30,128 bases of DNA, taken from assembly GCA_039030335.1 (NCBI GenBank), contig JBCCEJ010000071.1, forward strand, positions 1 to 30,128, in the 5' to 3' direction. The notes under the pieces were generated by a model, which was not told where the DNA came from, did no database searches, and saw only the letters and a program-made list of their open reading frames with translations. Shown here piece after piece: positions 7,535-15,508 of this stretch. This DNA is from JBCCEJ01 sp039030335. Its GTDB lineage: Bacteria > Pseudomonadota > Gammaproteobacteria > HK1. The first letter of the stretch is position 1, and every line of letters begins with the position of its first letter. Both the position numbers and the translations under genes were made by a program.

Positions 7535-9058
7535 TTACTCGGGGACCAGTCGCCAGAGCGAGCCGGACTCCTGGTGTTCCAGGAGCACGTATACAAAGCC
7601 GTCATCACCTGTCTCGACATCGCGAATTCGACCGAAGTCCGTTACGAGCTTTTCCTGTTCGACCAGCTGGCCGGCTTCTATGCGCATCCTGTACAAGGTC
7701 GACGCTTTCAGGGTGCCGACGAGAAGATCGTGCCGCCAACCGGGGAACGCGTCACCTGAATAGAATGCAAAATTAGATACGGCTGGCGCCGGCGTCAGGT
7801 CGACGACGGGCAGCACCGTTTCCGACAACGGGAAATTGAGCCCGAGGTCTTCCCCAATGGTTACGCGTTCGCCGTCGTAGCCGAGGCCGTTGGTATAAAG
7901 CGGCCAGCCGTAGTTTCCGCCCGCCTCGATCCGGTTGACTTCATCGCCGCCGCGCGGGCCCATCTCGGTATTCCAGATTTCGCCTGTCTCGGGATGCCCG
8001 TCCAGACCCTGTCCAGTCCGGTGTCCATAGCTCCACACCGTGTGTCTGGTCGACCCAGCAGCGCGTTCGCTGGGGGGAGCCCAGAACGGGTTGTCTTGCG
8101 GGATAGTGCCGTCATCGCGTACGCGGTGCACTTTGCCGAACGGCGTGTTGAGGTCGTGCAGTTTGTCGTAAGAGTGCTTCCCGCCGATCGAGACGTAGAC
8201 ATGACCCTTGCCATCAAATGCGAGACGTCCCGCCGCGACCGCGTCTGGAACGGGCGTGTAGTGGTCTTTATGGACTGACCAGACGATCTCCTGGTCGACC
8301 CACCTACCGTCGCGGATGCGGCCTCTTACTACCCGGACCATGGTCGCCGGTACCGGCCAGCCGCAGTCCAGATGACACCGGTCAGTGTGGGACAGGTAGA
8401 TCCAGCCGTTGGTCTGGAAGTCCGGATGGAGTTCTACGTCCAGAACGATACCCAGATTGATCCAGGTTCCTTCCACGCTCAGCAGGGTGCCGAAAACCTC
8501 CGGCGTGCCTGCGATCACTGGCCCCTGGCGACCCGCAGCATCGACCAGCGACAGGCCCCGTACCTTCTCCGAAACGAGCATGCTGCCGTCCGGCAGGTAC
8601 GCCATGGAGTAGGGTCTGCTCGCGAGGGCCGTGACGCGCTCCAATCGGAAGTTGTGATGTTTCGAACGCAACGAGCGGTTGGCTGTTGGTACCTTCCGGT
8701 AAGAAGCCGCAATGGTCGGAAAACCCTGGCGGTGCTCGCTGACAAAGAGCGCGAGCGCCTTGACCAGCTGCGGCGACAGACTATCGCCCCAACCTTGCAT
8801 CGTCGTACCAGGGATGCCGGCGGCGATACTCCGCGTGAGATCGGGAGTCGAATCGCCGTGTTTGAGCGCGACTGCGACCAGCGCCGGCCCGTCTGGCGAG
8901 CCCTCGAGTTCCATTCCATGGCACGCCGCGCAGTGCGTTCGCCACGCGACCAGTGACGGTTCGCGCTCAGCGCGTGTCGCGATGTACCAGGTGCCGACGG
9001 CGGCGCCGACTACGCCTGCTCCGAAGATGCCGAGTACGACTTTGTGCCATCGCTTCAT
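7535..9058 (-). CDS. Membrane-anchored cytochrome c-PQQ-type sugar dehydrogenase fusion
   Basis: This 507-residue protein starts with an uncleaved or cleavable membrane segment (about residues 8-26). A small cytochrome c domain follows, with haem motif CAACH (C43, C46, H47) and a probable axial Met in GTTMQGW (M87). From about residue 140 there is a six-bladed propeller of the soluble glucose/aldose sugar dehydrogenase family. Family marks include RPYSMAYLPDGSMLVSEK, VELHPDFQTNGWIYLSH, HNLNTPFGK-like HDLNTPFGKVHRV, WSYGHRTGQGL and GDEVNRIEAGGNYGWP. It probably oxidises a sugar or related alcohol in the periplasm and passes electrons to its own haem. ATG 9058 is chosen because it gives a proper signal segment; 26 further residues upstream look non-coding. 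The substrate is unknown. Confidence 0.88.
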   Translation of the reverse strand: MKRWHKVVLGIFGAGVVGAAVGTWYIATRAEREPSLVAWRTHCAACHGMELEGSPDGPALVAVALKHGDSTPDLTRSIAAGIPGTTMQGWGDSLSPQLVKALALFVSEHRQGFPTIAASYRKVPTANRSLRSKHHNFRLERVTALASRPYSMAYLPDGSMLVSEKVRGLSLVDAAGRQGPVIAGTPEVFGTLLSVEGTWINLGIVLDVELHPDFQTNGWIYLSHTDRCHLDCGWPVPATMVRVVRGRIRDGRWVDQEIVWSVHKDHYTPVPDAVAAGRLAFDGKGHVYVSIGGKHSYDKLHDLNTPFGKVHRVRDDGTIPQDNPFWAPPSERAAGSTRHTVWSYGHRTGQGLDGHPETGEIWNTEMGPRGGDEVNRIEAGGNYGWPLYTNGLGYDGERVTIGEDLGLNFPLSETVLPVVDLTPAPAVSNFAFYSGDAFPGWRHDLLVGTLKASTLYRMRIEAGQLVEQEKLVTDFGRIRDVETGDDGFVYVLLEHQESGSLWRLVPE

Positions 9059-9195
9059 AGGTGCCGTTCCGGTGCAGGGTCTGCCTCCAGGGGACAGGCA
9101 GGCACGGTTACTGTGTACGTCGGGGCTGGTGCGCAAATGCGCTTTGTCGGTGTGGCTGAACGTCCGGCCCCCCGCCCCGGACCTGCGACGAGGGT

Positions 9196-9210
9196 AGAGC
9201 GCGGCGCTCT
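9196..9210 (-). terminator. Hairpin just after the diguanylate cyclase gene
   Basis: A perfect 6-bp stem AGAGCG/CGCTCT with a 3-nt loop lies five bases beyond the stop of the diguanylate cyclase on the minus strand. It is compact and well placed for transcript termination, but no U-tract follows. Confidence 0.35.
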
Positions 9211-9214
9211 CGCC

Positions 9215-10747
9215 TCAGTCACCAAATACTGCGACCCGGTTTCGGCCTGCCCGCTTCGCCTCATAGCTGGCGGCGTCGGCAGCGCGGACCAGCGCTTCGC
9301 GGGAGGCGGCATGTGTCGGATAAAGCGCCACGCCGATACTGACCGACTGACCGGAGACCTGTCCGCCGGGCGTGTCGACAGGCCGTGCGACATTGGCAAA
9401 TATACGTTCACAGGAGACGAGAGCTTCGACGGTGCTTCCCGTGTTCTCCATCACCACGGCAAATTCGTCGCCGCCGAGCCGGGCCACGATGTCGTGGTCG
9501 CGTACGGATTGCCGGAGCCGCTCAGCGATGCACGCCAGCACTGCGTCACCGGCAGGGTGCCCGAGCGTATCGTTGATCTGCTTGAAGTTGTCCACGTCGA
9601 TCAGCATCAGCGAAACCTGCCGGTTGCTTCGCTCCGCCGCGTTCAGCGCCTGGCGCAGGCGCTGGTCGAAGTGGCGTCGCCCGGGGAGTCCGGTCAGCGC
9701 GTCATGGGTGGCGAGGTGACGGAGCCTCTGCTCACGCGCCCTGCGGGCCGTCACATCAGATTGCACCAGTACCGTGCCGCCCTCGTCGGTCACGCGCGTT
9801 TCCAGCTGCAGGAAACGGCCATCGTCACGTTCCGCGAGAATCGGCCCCGCGACCGCGCGCGGACTGAGCGGCTCGTTACGCCATTCGCCGTCTTCGCACG
9901 AAGCCCTTCGCGCATGTTCGATCGCACTGTTGAGATGCGCAAAAGACTGCCCCGGGGTCACCCGCGCAGCGTCGCCCGGAAACAAGGCTTTAAATGGTTC
10001 GTTCGCCAACAGCAGTTCGTCGCTGGCATCGAACAGCGCAACGCCGTGCGGCACGCTGTTAAGGGCATTCAAAAGACGACCGCGCTCCCTCGAAGCGCGG
10101 ATCTGAGCATCGCGTTGCCGTATAACGGCCAGAGCGTAGCTGGCGATCAGAATCGCCACGGCGAAGATCGCTACCACGAGCTGAAGCCTGAGTTTCTCGA
10201 CTTGCAACGATTCTTCGGCCAGTAACTGTCGGGCCCGCTCGCTCACCTCCGCGCGGAGCGTGCGCAGCCCTTCCACGGCGTCGAACGATCGCTGATGTGC
10301 GAGTCGCCAGACCACCGGGCCATCGGCCGGATAGCCCGGTACGCCCTCGCTGATCCAGCGCTCGACATCGAGCAGAACCGGATGCACCAGTGCATGCGCG
10401 GCGCTGGCTCCCTCCACGGAGTCGAACGAGTACGCGCGGCGCATGCCCAGCAGCGCTGTGCCTACTTCCCGTAGGGCAGCTTGCGCCTCATGCCGGCCCG
10501 GCGGCGAGACTTGAGCACCGCGCAGGGAGGACTCCGCTCTGTCGAGGGCTCGCTCCAGGGCGGCAATATCACGGCTCTGTTCGAACAGCTCAGCGGCGAG
10601 TCCGTCGCGAATGCGCGCCATCCCGGAGTCGGCCAGCCAGGCGACACCCATGACCGCCGCCATGACGAGCACGAGAGCGGTTGCGTCGAGCCAGAAGCGG
10701 GATCGGCGCTGGCGTGGCTGAGGCAAGGGCGTCGCTATCGAAAGCAT
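9215..10747 (-). CDS. Membrane diguanylate cyclase with periplasmic sensor and PAS domain
   Basis: This 510-residue protein should make cyclic di-GMP from two GTP. Order of parts: TM1 (about 19-39), a roughly 145-residue, helix-rich periplasmic segment with Arg/Glu heptads, TM2 (about 189-209), a PAS-like domain (about 222-335) and a GGDEF domain (about 345-505). The active-site motif is intact (ARLGGDEFAVV, GGDEF 425-429) and the product-inhibition site RxxD is present as RDHD at 416-419, five residues before it. It therefore looks catalytically competent and feedback-inhibited. It begins 14 bp after the TAXI-type binding protein gene on the same strand, so the two are probably co-transcribed. 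The AGGA that could serve as ribosome-binding site overlaps the upstream stop codon. No EAL domain is present. Confidence 0.93.
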   Translation of the reverse strand: MLSIATPLPQPRQRRSRFWLDATALVLVMAAVMGVAWLADSGMARIRDGLAAELFEQSRDIAALERALDRAESSLRGAQVSPPGRHEAQAALREVGTALLGMRRAYSFDSVEGASAAHALVHPVLLDVERWISEGVPGYPADGPVVWRLAHQRSFDAVEGLRTLRAEVSERARQLLAEESLQVEKLRLQLVVAIFAVAILIASYALAVIRQRDAQIRASRERGRLLNALNSVPHGVALFDASDELLLANEPFKALFPGDAARVTPGQSFAHLNSAIEHARRASCEDGEWRNEPLSPRAVAGPILAERDDGRFLQLETRVTDEGGTVLVQSDVTARRAREQRLRHLATHDALTGLPGRRHFDQRLRQALNAAERSNRQVSLMLIDVDNFKQINDTLGHPAGDAVLACIAERLRQSVRDHDIVARLGGDEFAVVMENTGSTVEALVSCERIFANVARPVDTPGGQVSGQSVSIGVALYPTHAASREALVRAADAASYEAKRAGRNRVAVFGD

Positions 10748-10761
10748 TGATGAGAGGGTTC

Positions 10762-11796
10762 CTAGTCGAGCAGGCCAACTTCCCGATAGTAGCGTGCCGC
10801 GCCGGGGTGCAGCGGCAGCGTGACGCCATTCAAGGCGCTTCGCGGATCGATCTCAACGCCCTTGGGATGCCCCTCGGTGACCAGTCGCATGGTGCGCTCG
10901 TGCCAGAGTGCCCGCGTCATCTGGTAGGCAAGCTCTTCGCTCAGTCGGTCCGTTACCACCAGCTGCGCACCGACGGTCAGTGTTGGTGTGTCGCCGTTAC
11001 CTTTGTACATACCCGCCGGAATGATACCTGCGCCGTAGATGCCGGCGGGGATCACGCCACGATCGAAATAGGGGTGGGAGGTGAGCACGGCATCGATCGC
11101 TGCACCCTCGATGCCGACCAGACGCGCCCCCGCCGTGCCGGCAAGTTGTGAAACCGCCGCGGCGGGATAGCCGGCGAAGATGAAGAATGCATCCAGGTCA
11201 CCGCTCGCGAGCGCCCGAGCCGCGAATGTGGGTTTCAGATAGGTTGGCCTGATATCGCTCAGGTCGATGCCGTAGTAGCCGAGAATCAGTACTGCGTCGT
11301 GCAGAGTTCCACTGCCGCTTTCGTCGAGAGACACGCGCCGGCCGCGTAGGTCGGCCACGCTGCGGATACCGGACTCGACGCTCGCGACGAGGTGCAGACT
11401 CTCCGCGTAGAGATATCCGAGGGCACGCAGTCGCGCGTGCGCGGGCCCGGTGGAGAACATTCCGGTGCCTTGGTACGCCCAGTGCGCGACATCTGCCTGC
11501 ACCAGGGCGCCGTCCAGAATGCCTTTACGAACGTCTCTGACGTTGGCGATCGATCCGTTGGATATCTGCGGCACGACCAGCAGGCCGCCGACCACCGAGC
11601 CGGCCGGGACGTCGTCGCTGTTGCGCGGCGCGCTGATCGCTTGCGACAGGAGTGAACCGATCGGGAAGTAGGTACCACCGATGCCGCCGGTTCCGAGACG
11701 GAACACCCGATCGGGCGTTTCTGCGTGCGAATGCGCCACGAGGGCGCACAATAAAGCGGACAGCAGCAACGCACGCGCCCTAACCGATTCAATCAC
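10762..11796 (-). CDS. TAXI-family periplasmic solute-binding protein (orphan)
   Basis: A Sec signal peptide (core ALLLSALLCALVAHSHA, cleavage about residue 25) is followed by the TAXI family signature RLGTGGIGGTYFPIGSLL and later ALVQADVAHWAYQG, SVADLRGRRVSLDESGSGT and DLDAFFIFAGYPAAAVSQLA. These proteins usually bind small carboxylates or amino acids, such as glutamate, for tripartite TRAP transporters. No TRAP permease genes are nearby; the next gene downstream is a diguanylate cyclase. The GTG at 11796 is chosen because GAGG lies nine bases upstream and it puts the signal peptide at the N-terminus. A TTG at 11853 would add 19 Arg-rich residues. A small insertion with the repeat GVIPAGIYGAGIIPAGMY is visible in the second lobe. 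Confidence 0.88.
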   Translation of the reverse strand: MIESVRARALLLSALLCALVAHSHAETPDRVFRLGTGGIGGTYFPIGSLLSQAISAPRNSDDVPAGSVVGGLLVVPQISNGSIANVRDVRKGILDGALVQADVAHWAYQGTGMFSTGPAHARLRALGYLYAESLHLVASVESGIRSVADLRGRRVSLDESGSGTLHDAVLILGYYGIDLSDIRPTYLKPTFAARALASGDLDAFFIFAGYPAAAVSQLAGTAGARLVGIEGAAIDAVLTSHPYFDRGVIPAGIYGAGIIPAGMYKGNGDTPTLTVGAQLVVTDRLSEELAYQMTRALWHERTMRLVTEGHPKGVEIDPRSALNGVTLPLHPGAARYYREVGLLD

Positions 11797-11880
11797 GCCC
11801 GTTGACCTCGCGAACCGTATTCTGCGAACGGCAGAGCGCAGAGCATAGGCCAACTGCGGACCGGACGGCTAGGGTTGAGC

Positions 11881-11898
11881 CCCCGGTGGTATCCGGGG
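11881..11898. repeat. Hairpin-forming inverted repeat in the TAXI/acyltransferase intergenic region
   Basis: CCCCGG and CCGGGG form a perfect 6-bp stem around a 6-nt loop (TGGTAT), followed by CCCGGGG which can compete for pairing. It lies between divergent genes, so it would be in the 5' region of either transcript rather than a terminator. No function can be assigned. Confidence 0.3.
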
Positions 11899-11988
11899 CC
11901 CGGGGTCCCGCTGCCGCCGTAGCGTGGGGCGTTCGAATTACCGTCGGAGGAGTTCGTTGCGACTCGCGATCCTGGCTGTGCGCCGACG

Positions 11989-12018
11989 TGGACAGCTTGC
12001 GATACCCGGAGTTATAAC
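11989..12018 (+). promoter_or_regulatory. Candidate sigma-70 promoter of the acyltransferase gene
   Basis: TGGACA at 11989-11994 (five of six to TTGACA), an 18-bp spacer, and TATAAC at 12013-12018 (five of six to TATAAT). The predicted transcription start near 12025 leaves about 25 nt before the GTG at 12050, including the ribosome-binding site GAGGGAG at 12037-12043. This is the clearest promoter in the window and helps decide the start codon. Confidence 0.6.
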
Positions 12019-12049
12019 AGCGCTGGCCGTTGTCCCGAGGGAGCTACGC

Positions 12050-13147
12050 GTGCCCGGCCGGTTCTATCTGCTCGATGTCATGCGTGGCTTTGCTTCGCTC
12101 GCCGTCATCATCTATCACTTTCCGCTGTTCTTTGTCGCGACCCACCCCACGGTCGCCAAGGTGCCGCGCGAGGAGCAGCCTTTCTACCCACTGCTGTTCC
12201 CGTTTTACGAACACGGGTTCATGGCGGTTCAGCTGTTTTTCGTGCTGTCCGGATTTATCTTCTACTGGATGTATCTGGATGAAGTGCGCGAGCGCCGGGT
12301 GCGCGGGTGGCGGTTTTTCGTATTGCGCTTCTCGCGGCTCTATCCGCTGCATTTCGTCACATTGTTGATGGTGGCGGGACTGCAGTTTGCACATCAGAGC
12401 ACGAGCGGTTCATTCATCTTCTATCATCAAAACGATCTGAAGCACTTCCTTCTGAACGTGGCGTTCGTGTCACACTGGGGCTGGCAGGACGACTGGTCAT
12501 TCAATGCGCCGATCTGGTCTGTATCGGTCGAGGTGCTGCTCTACGCTATCTTCTTCGTATTTGCGAGGCTGGGCCTGCAATCCTTCGCCGCTTGCCTGTT
12601 GATGATGGCGGCCGGGGCTGGCCTCGCCCATCTGGCAACCGATCAGAGCATCGGTTACGCCGTTTACTGTTTCTACGCGGGTTGTCTGGCATGCCGGCTC
12701 TATCTGAGCTTGCGCGATCGCGTATTTGTGGTGCGGCGCGGGCCGATCTGCATCCTCGGCTGCGCACTGGTGGTTGTCGTGGGTGCGCGCCTGGCGCAGC
12801 TGGTGCCAGGTGCGTACTTGCCGCTCGTGCTGTTCGGCCTCGTGTTCCCCGCTCTCGTGCTGACGCTCGCGCTCATCCAGGAATTCAGTCACGAGTCGGG
12901 CCGCAGCATTCGCCTGCTGGGAGATCTGACGTACTCTACCTACCTGCTGCACTTTCCGCTTGCGCTGTGTTTCCGCGTTTTAGACCAGCATCTGTTCATC
13001 CAGCCAGCGTTTGCGAGTTACGGAATATTCTGCGGTTACTTCGGGTTGCTGTTCGCTTTGTCCTGTCTTTCCTACTTCTGGCTGGAACGGCCCGCGCAGC
13101 GCTACTTTCGCATGCGATTGATGCCGATGCAGCCGAAGGTGCCCTGA
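12050..13147 (+). CDS. Acyltransferase-3 family integral membrane protein
   Basis: This 365-residue polytopic protein has about ten membrane segments. Its N-terminus carries the family pattern YLLDVMRGFASLAVIIYH, whose histidine (H23) is the proposed catalytic residue. It continues with VQLFFVLSGFIFYW, RFFVLRFSRLYPLHFVTLL, and a C-terminal TYSTYLLHFPL segment. Members O-acylate (usually acetylate) cell-surface sugars, lipid A-associated glycans or antibiotics using cytoplasmic acyl donors; the acceptor here is unknown. The GTG start is preferred because GAGGGAG sits six bases before it and a good promoter lies just upstream. An in-frame TTG at 11957, also with an excellent site (GGAGGAG 11946-11952), would add 31 residues but would lie upstream of that promoter's transcription start. 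It is monocistronic and divergent from the TAXI gene. Confidence 0.9.
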   Translation: MPGRFYLLDVMRGFASLAVIIYHFPLFFVATHPTVAKVPREEQPFYPLLFPFYEHGFMAVQLFFVLSGFIFYWMYLDEVRERRVRGWRFFVLRFSRLYPLHFVTLLMVAGLQFAHQSTSGSFIFYHQNDLKHFLLNVAFVSHWGWQDDWSFNAPIWSVSVEVLLYAIFFVFARLGLQSFAACLLMMAAGAGLAHLATDQSIGYAVYCFYAGCLACRLYLSLRDRVFVVRRGPICILGCALVVVVGARLAQLVPGAYLPLVLFGLVFPALVLTLALIQEFSHESGRSIRLLGDLTYSTYLLHFPLALCFRVLDQHLFIQPAFASYGIFCGYFGLLFALSCLSYFWLERPAQRYFRMRLMPMQPKVP

Positions 13148-13170
13148 GTGCGCTGCGGGGCGGGCGAGCT

Positions 13171-13191
13171 CCTGCCGACCGGTCGGGCAGG
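13171..13191. terminator. Strong hairpin between convergent acyltransferase and PhoH-type genes
   Basis: CCTGCCGACC pairs with GGTCGGGCAGG with a single bulged G, centred on CCGG. It lies 23 bp past the acyltransferase stop, in the 127-bp convergent gap. There is no T-tract. A bidirectional 3'-end structure is plausible. Confidence 0.45.
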
Positions 13192-13274
13192 TATGCACGC
13201 CTGGACGGGCGTTTCCAGATCCAACGCGCGCGGTCGCCGCTGACGGTCGTTTTGGGTTGAGGCGTTGGTTCAGG

Positions 13275-14657
13275 TTAAAGCGTCTCCGACGCCACGTCGG
13301 CGAGACGCGAGCGTTCGCCGCGAACCAGCGTCACGTGGCCGCTGTGTGACCACTGTTTGAACCGATCGACAACCCGGGTCAGGCCCGATGTCGTCGCCGT
13401 GAGATACGGGGTGTCGATCTGGTCGAGGTTGCCAATGCATACGACCTTGGTTCCGGGGCCAGCGCGGGTGAGCAGCGTCTTCAGCTGCTTCGAGGTCAGG
13501 TTCTGCGCTTCATCGATGATGAGGTAACGGTTCAGAAACGTGCGGCCGCGCATAAAGTTTGGCGATCGGATCTTGATACGGCTCGCGAGCAGGTCCTGGC
13601 CGGCCTGCCGGTTCCAGTCGCTGCTGCCATCGTCGCTCTCCGTGAGGACTTCGAGGTTGTCCATCAGCGCGCCCATCCAGGGCGCCATCTTCTCCTCTTC
13701 GGTACCGGGCAGGAAACCGATGTCCTCCGCCACAGGGATCGTGACACGCGTGACCACGATTTCCCGGAAGCGCTTGTAGTCCATCGTCTGTGCGAGGCCG
13801 GCGGCAAGTGCAAGCAGAGTCTTGCCGGTACCAGCCGTACCGAGCAGCGTAACGAGGTCGACGTCATCGTCAGCGAGCAGATTCATCGCAAAGTTCTGTT
13901 CGCGATTGCGCGCCGACACCCCCCAGAGCGCCTGCCGCTCGTTGCGAAAGTCGCGGGCCAGCTTGAGCGTAGCCTGGTCGCCGTCGACCTCTGCGACAAC
14001 AGCCTCGAACGGCTTCGCCTCGTGTCCGTAGACGCAGAGATTCGGGTACCAGGTGCGCACCAGCTCGCCCCGGACGAGGTAGCGGGTCGCGCGCCCGTCC
14101 TGGGTGGTATCGAGCACCTCCAGCGCATGCTCCCACGCGTCGTCGGGAAGTTGCTGCATGCCGGTGTACAGCAGTTCCAGATCGTCGATACTGCGGTCGT
14201 TCCGGTAGTCCTCGACCTGCAGACCGAGCAGCTGTCCCTTGATGCGCAGGTTGATGTCTTTCGACACCACGACGACGTCGCGATCGCGGAACATATGCGT
14301 GAGTGTTAGCGCGATCGCCAGAATCGAGTGGTCGGGCTTGTTGCCAGGCAACACCGCGGGCAGCGCTTCTGGCTGTTCGCGGGTTTGAAAGAACAGCCGC
14401 CCCGCGTTTCGCTCGGAAGTTCGCGGCAACGGCACACCCGCGTCGATTTCGCTGGCGCCGAAAGCGCCAAGCAGTTCGTCGAGCGTGCGACTCGCCTGCC
14501 TGGCGTTGCGTGCAACCTCGGACGCGCCTACCTTGGACGCGTCGAGTTCCTCTAACACCACCATCGGAATGAAGACGTCATGCTCATCGAAGCGGTAGAG
14601 GGCGGTGGGGTCATGCAGCAGCACGTTGGTATCGAGGACAAAGAGTTTCGTTGGCAT
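13275..14657 (-). CDS. PhoH2-type protein: PIN RNase domain fused to PhoH ATPase
   Basis: This 460-residue protein has two halves. The N-terminal PIN domain (about 5-150) retains acidic metal ligands in VLDTNVLL (D9), VLEELD (E36/E37), KPDHSIL (D109) and SKDIN (D134). The C-terminal PhoH ATPase (about 245-455) has Walker A GTAGTGKT (273-280) and Walker B YLIIDEAQN. Characterised PhoH2 proteins unwind and cleave RNA in an ATP-dependent way, so an RNA-processing role is expected here. The gene sits downstream of gcvR on the same strand with a 60-bp gap. In many related genomes bcp lies near this position, and it is not present here. The ribosome-binding site is weak. A 13-bp palindrome lies 7 bases upstream of the ATG. 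Confidence 0.93.
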   Translation of the reverse strand: MPTKLFVLDTNVLLHDPTALYRFDEHDVFIPMVVLEELDASKVGASEVARNARQASRTLDELLGAFGASEIDAGVPLPRTSERNAGRLFFQTREQPEALPAVLPGNKPDHSILAIALTLTHMFRDRDVVVVSKDINLRIKGQLLGLQVEDYRNDRSIDDLELLYTGMQQLPDDAWEHALEVLDTTQDGRATRYLVRGELVRTWYPNLCVYGHEAKPFEAVVAEVDGDQATLKLARDFRNERQALWGVSARNREQNFAMNLLADDDVDLVTLLGTAGTGKTLLALAAGLAQTMDYKRFREIVVTRVTIPVAEDIGFLPGTEEEKMAPWMGALMDNLEVLTESDDGSSDWNRQAGQDLLASRIKIRSPNFMRGRTFLNRYLIIDEAQNLTSKQLKTLLTRAGPGTKVVCIGNLDQIDTPYLTATTSGLTRVVDRFKQWSHSGHVTLVRGERSRLADVASETL

Positions 14658-14663
14658 ATCGTT

Positions 14664-14676
14664 GTATCGGCGATAC
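14664..14676. promoter_or_regulatory. Palindrome just upstream of the PhoH-type gene
   Basis: GTATCG-G-CGATAC is a perfect 6-bp-arm inverted repeat, 7 bases upstream of the start codon. On the transcript it would be a very tight palindrome (1-nt centre), so a protein-binding site is more plausible than a stable hairpin. It could be coincidental. Confidence 0.25.
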
Positions 14677-14717
14677 CCGCAATAGTCTCTGGGAATCTGG
14701 TTCCAGGTGAAGTGTGG

Positions 14718-15245
14718 CTACTTGAACGCCGTCATTACGGCATCCAGGTTGAGTTCGTCACAGAGTTCCAGAAATTCGTTCCGCAACGTGGCGATGGCGA
14801 GATCGGCCGGGACGCCGACGGTCATATGCAATGAGTACATAGGCGCCTGGGTGTGCGCGGCGGCGTAGCAACTGGTGAACAGGTCTTCGACGTTGATGTC
14901 GCGCCGCGAAAAGAACTCGGCCACGTCTCGCACGACGCCGGGGCGTGTCAGCGAGAGAACTTCCACACTGTAGGGGATCAATCGGTCGGTGTCGGTTCGC
15001 GGCTCGGTGCGGTGGATGGTCAGTTCGAGTCCGAGCTCAGCCGACGTGCGTGGCAAGCTGGATTCGAGTTTGGCGATCGCACTCCATTTACCGCAAACGA
15101 GCATCTGAGCCGCGAACTCGCCCGCCAGCACTGCCATACGGCTGTCCTGAATCTGGCAGCCGCAATCGTCGGCAAGCCTCGACACCTCAAACACGATTCC
15201 TGGCCGATCCGGACCGAGTAGCGAGACGACGATATAGCTCAACAT
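14718..15245 (-). CDS. gcvR: Glycine cleavage system regulator, two ACT domains
   Basis: This 175-residue protein contains two tandem ACT domains. The first begins YIVVSLLGPDRPGIVFEVSRLADDCGCQI, with the glycine-binding DRPGIV loop. The second begins YSVEVLSLTRPGVVRDVAEFFS. GcvR in E. coli senses glycine and restrains GcvA, the activator of the glycine cleavage operon. Neither gcvA nor gcvTHP is in the window. ATG 15245 is chosen because the domain starts at once; the 35 residues possible upstream are low complexity. An extended -10 promoter ends only nine bases upstream, so the mRNA may be nearly leaderless. bamC is divergent, but dapA, which usually stands between gcvR and bamC, is absent. 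Confidence 0.85.
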   Translation of the reverse strand: MLSYIVVSLLGPDRPGIVFEVSRLADDCGCQIQDSRMAVLAGEFAAQMLVCGKWSAIAKLESSLPRTSAELGLELTIHRTEPRTDTDRLIPYSVEVLSLTRPGVVRDVAEFFSRRDINVEDLFTSCYAAAHTQAPMYSLHMTVGVPADLAIATLRNEFLELCDELNLDAVMTAFK

Positions 15246-15254
15246 GATAAGACG

Positions 15255-15262
15255 AGTATACC
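15255..15262 (-). promoter_or_regulatory. Extended -10 promoter candidate for gcvR
   Basis: On the minus strand TATACT occupies 15260-15255 and is preceded by TGG, giving an extended -10 element (TGnTATACT). The A of the gcvR ATG lies 10 bases beyond it, so transcription would begin at, or about three bases before, the start codon. No -35 hexamer is needed for this class and none is obvious. Confidence 0.5.
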
Positions 15263-15508
15263 AGCCGAACCTGTTCTGCACGGGGTGCCGCCAACGTCGG
15301 GGTTCCGCCTGGCGCGACGCGGCGCCAGCGTTCGCGCGGCCTTGCGTCAACGGTCGTGTGAACGAAGTCGCAACGCCTTTACCGGCTGGTTGCCCGGCGG
15401 CAGGGTGCCGAGTACGATCGATGATTGTTTCAGTTTGATGTACTGCTCGCCGACCGGCCCGGTGCCGATGCGGTCAGCGAATAACCCAGCCTGTTCAGGA
15501 GGGTAACG

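Noticed and set aside
12307..13260. 317-codon plus-strand frame overlapping the acyltransferase
   Set aside because: It lies in another frame within a membrane protein gene whose family motifs are intact; composition is Arg/Ala-rich.
15246..15508. Possible remnant of dapA between gcvR and bamC
   Set aside because: Frames in the gap show no DapA motifs; the short open frames are low complexity.
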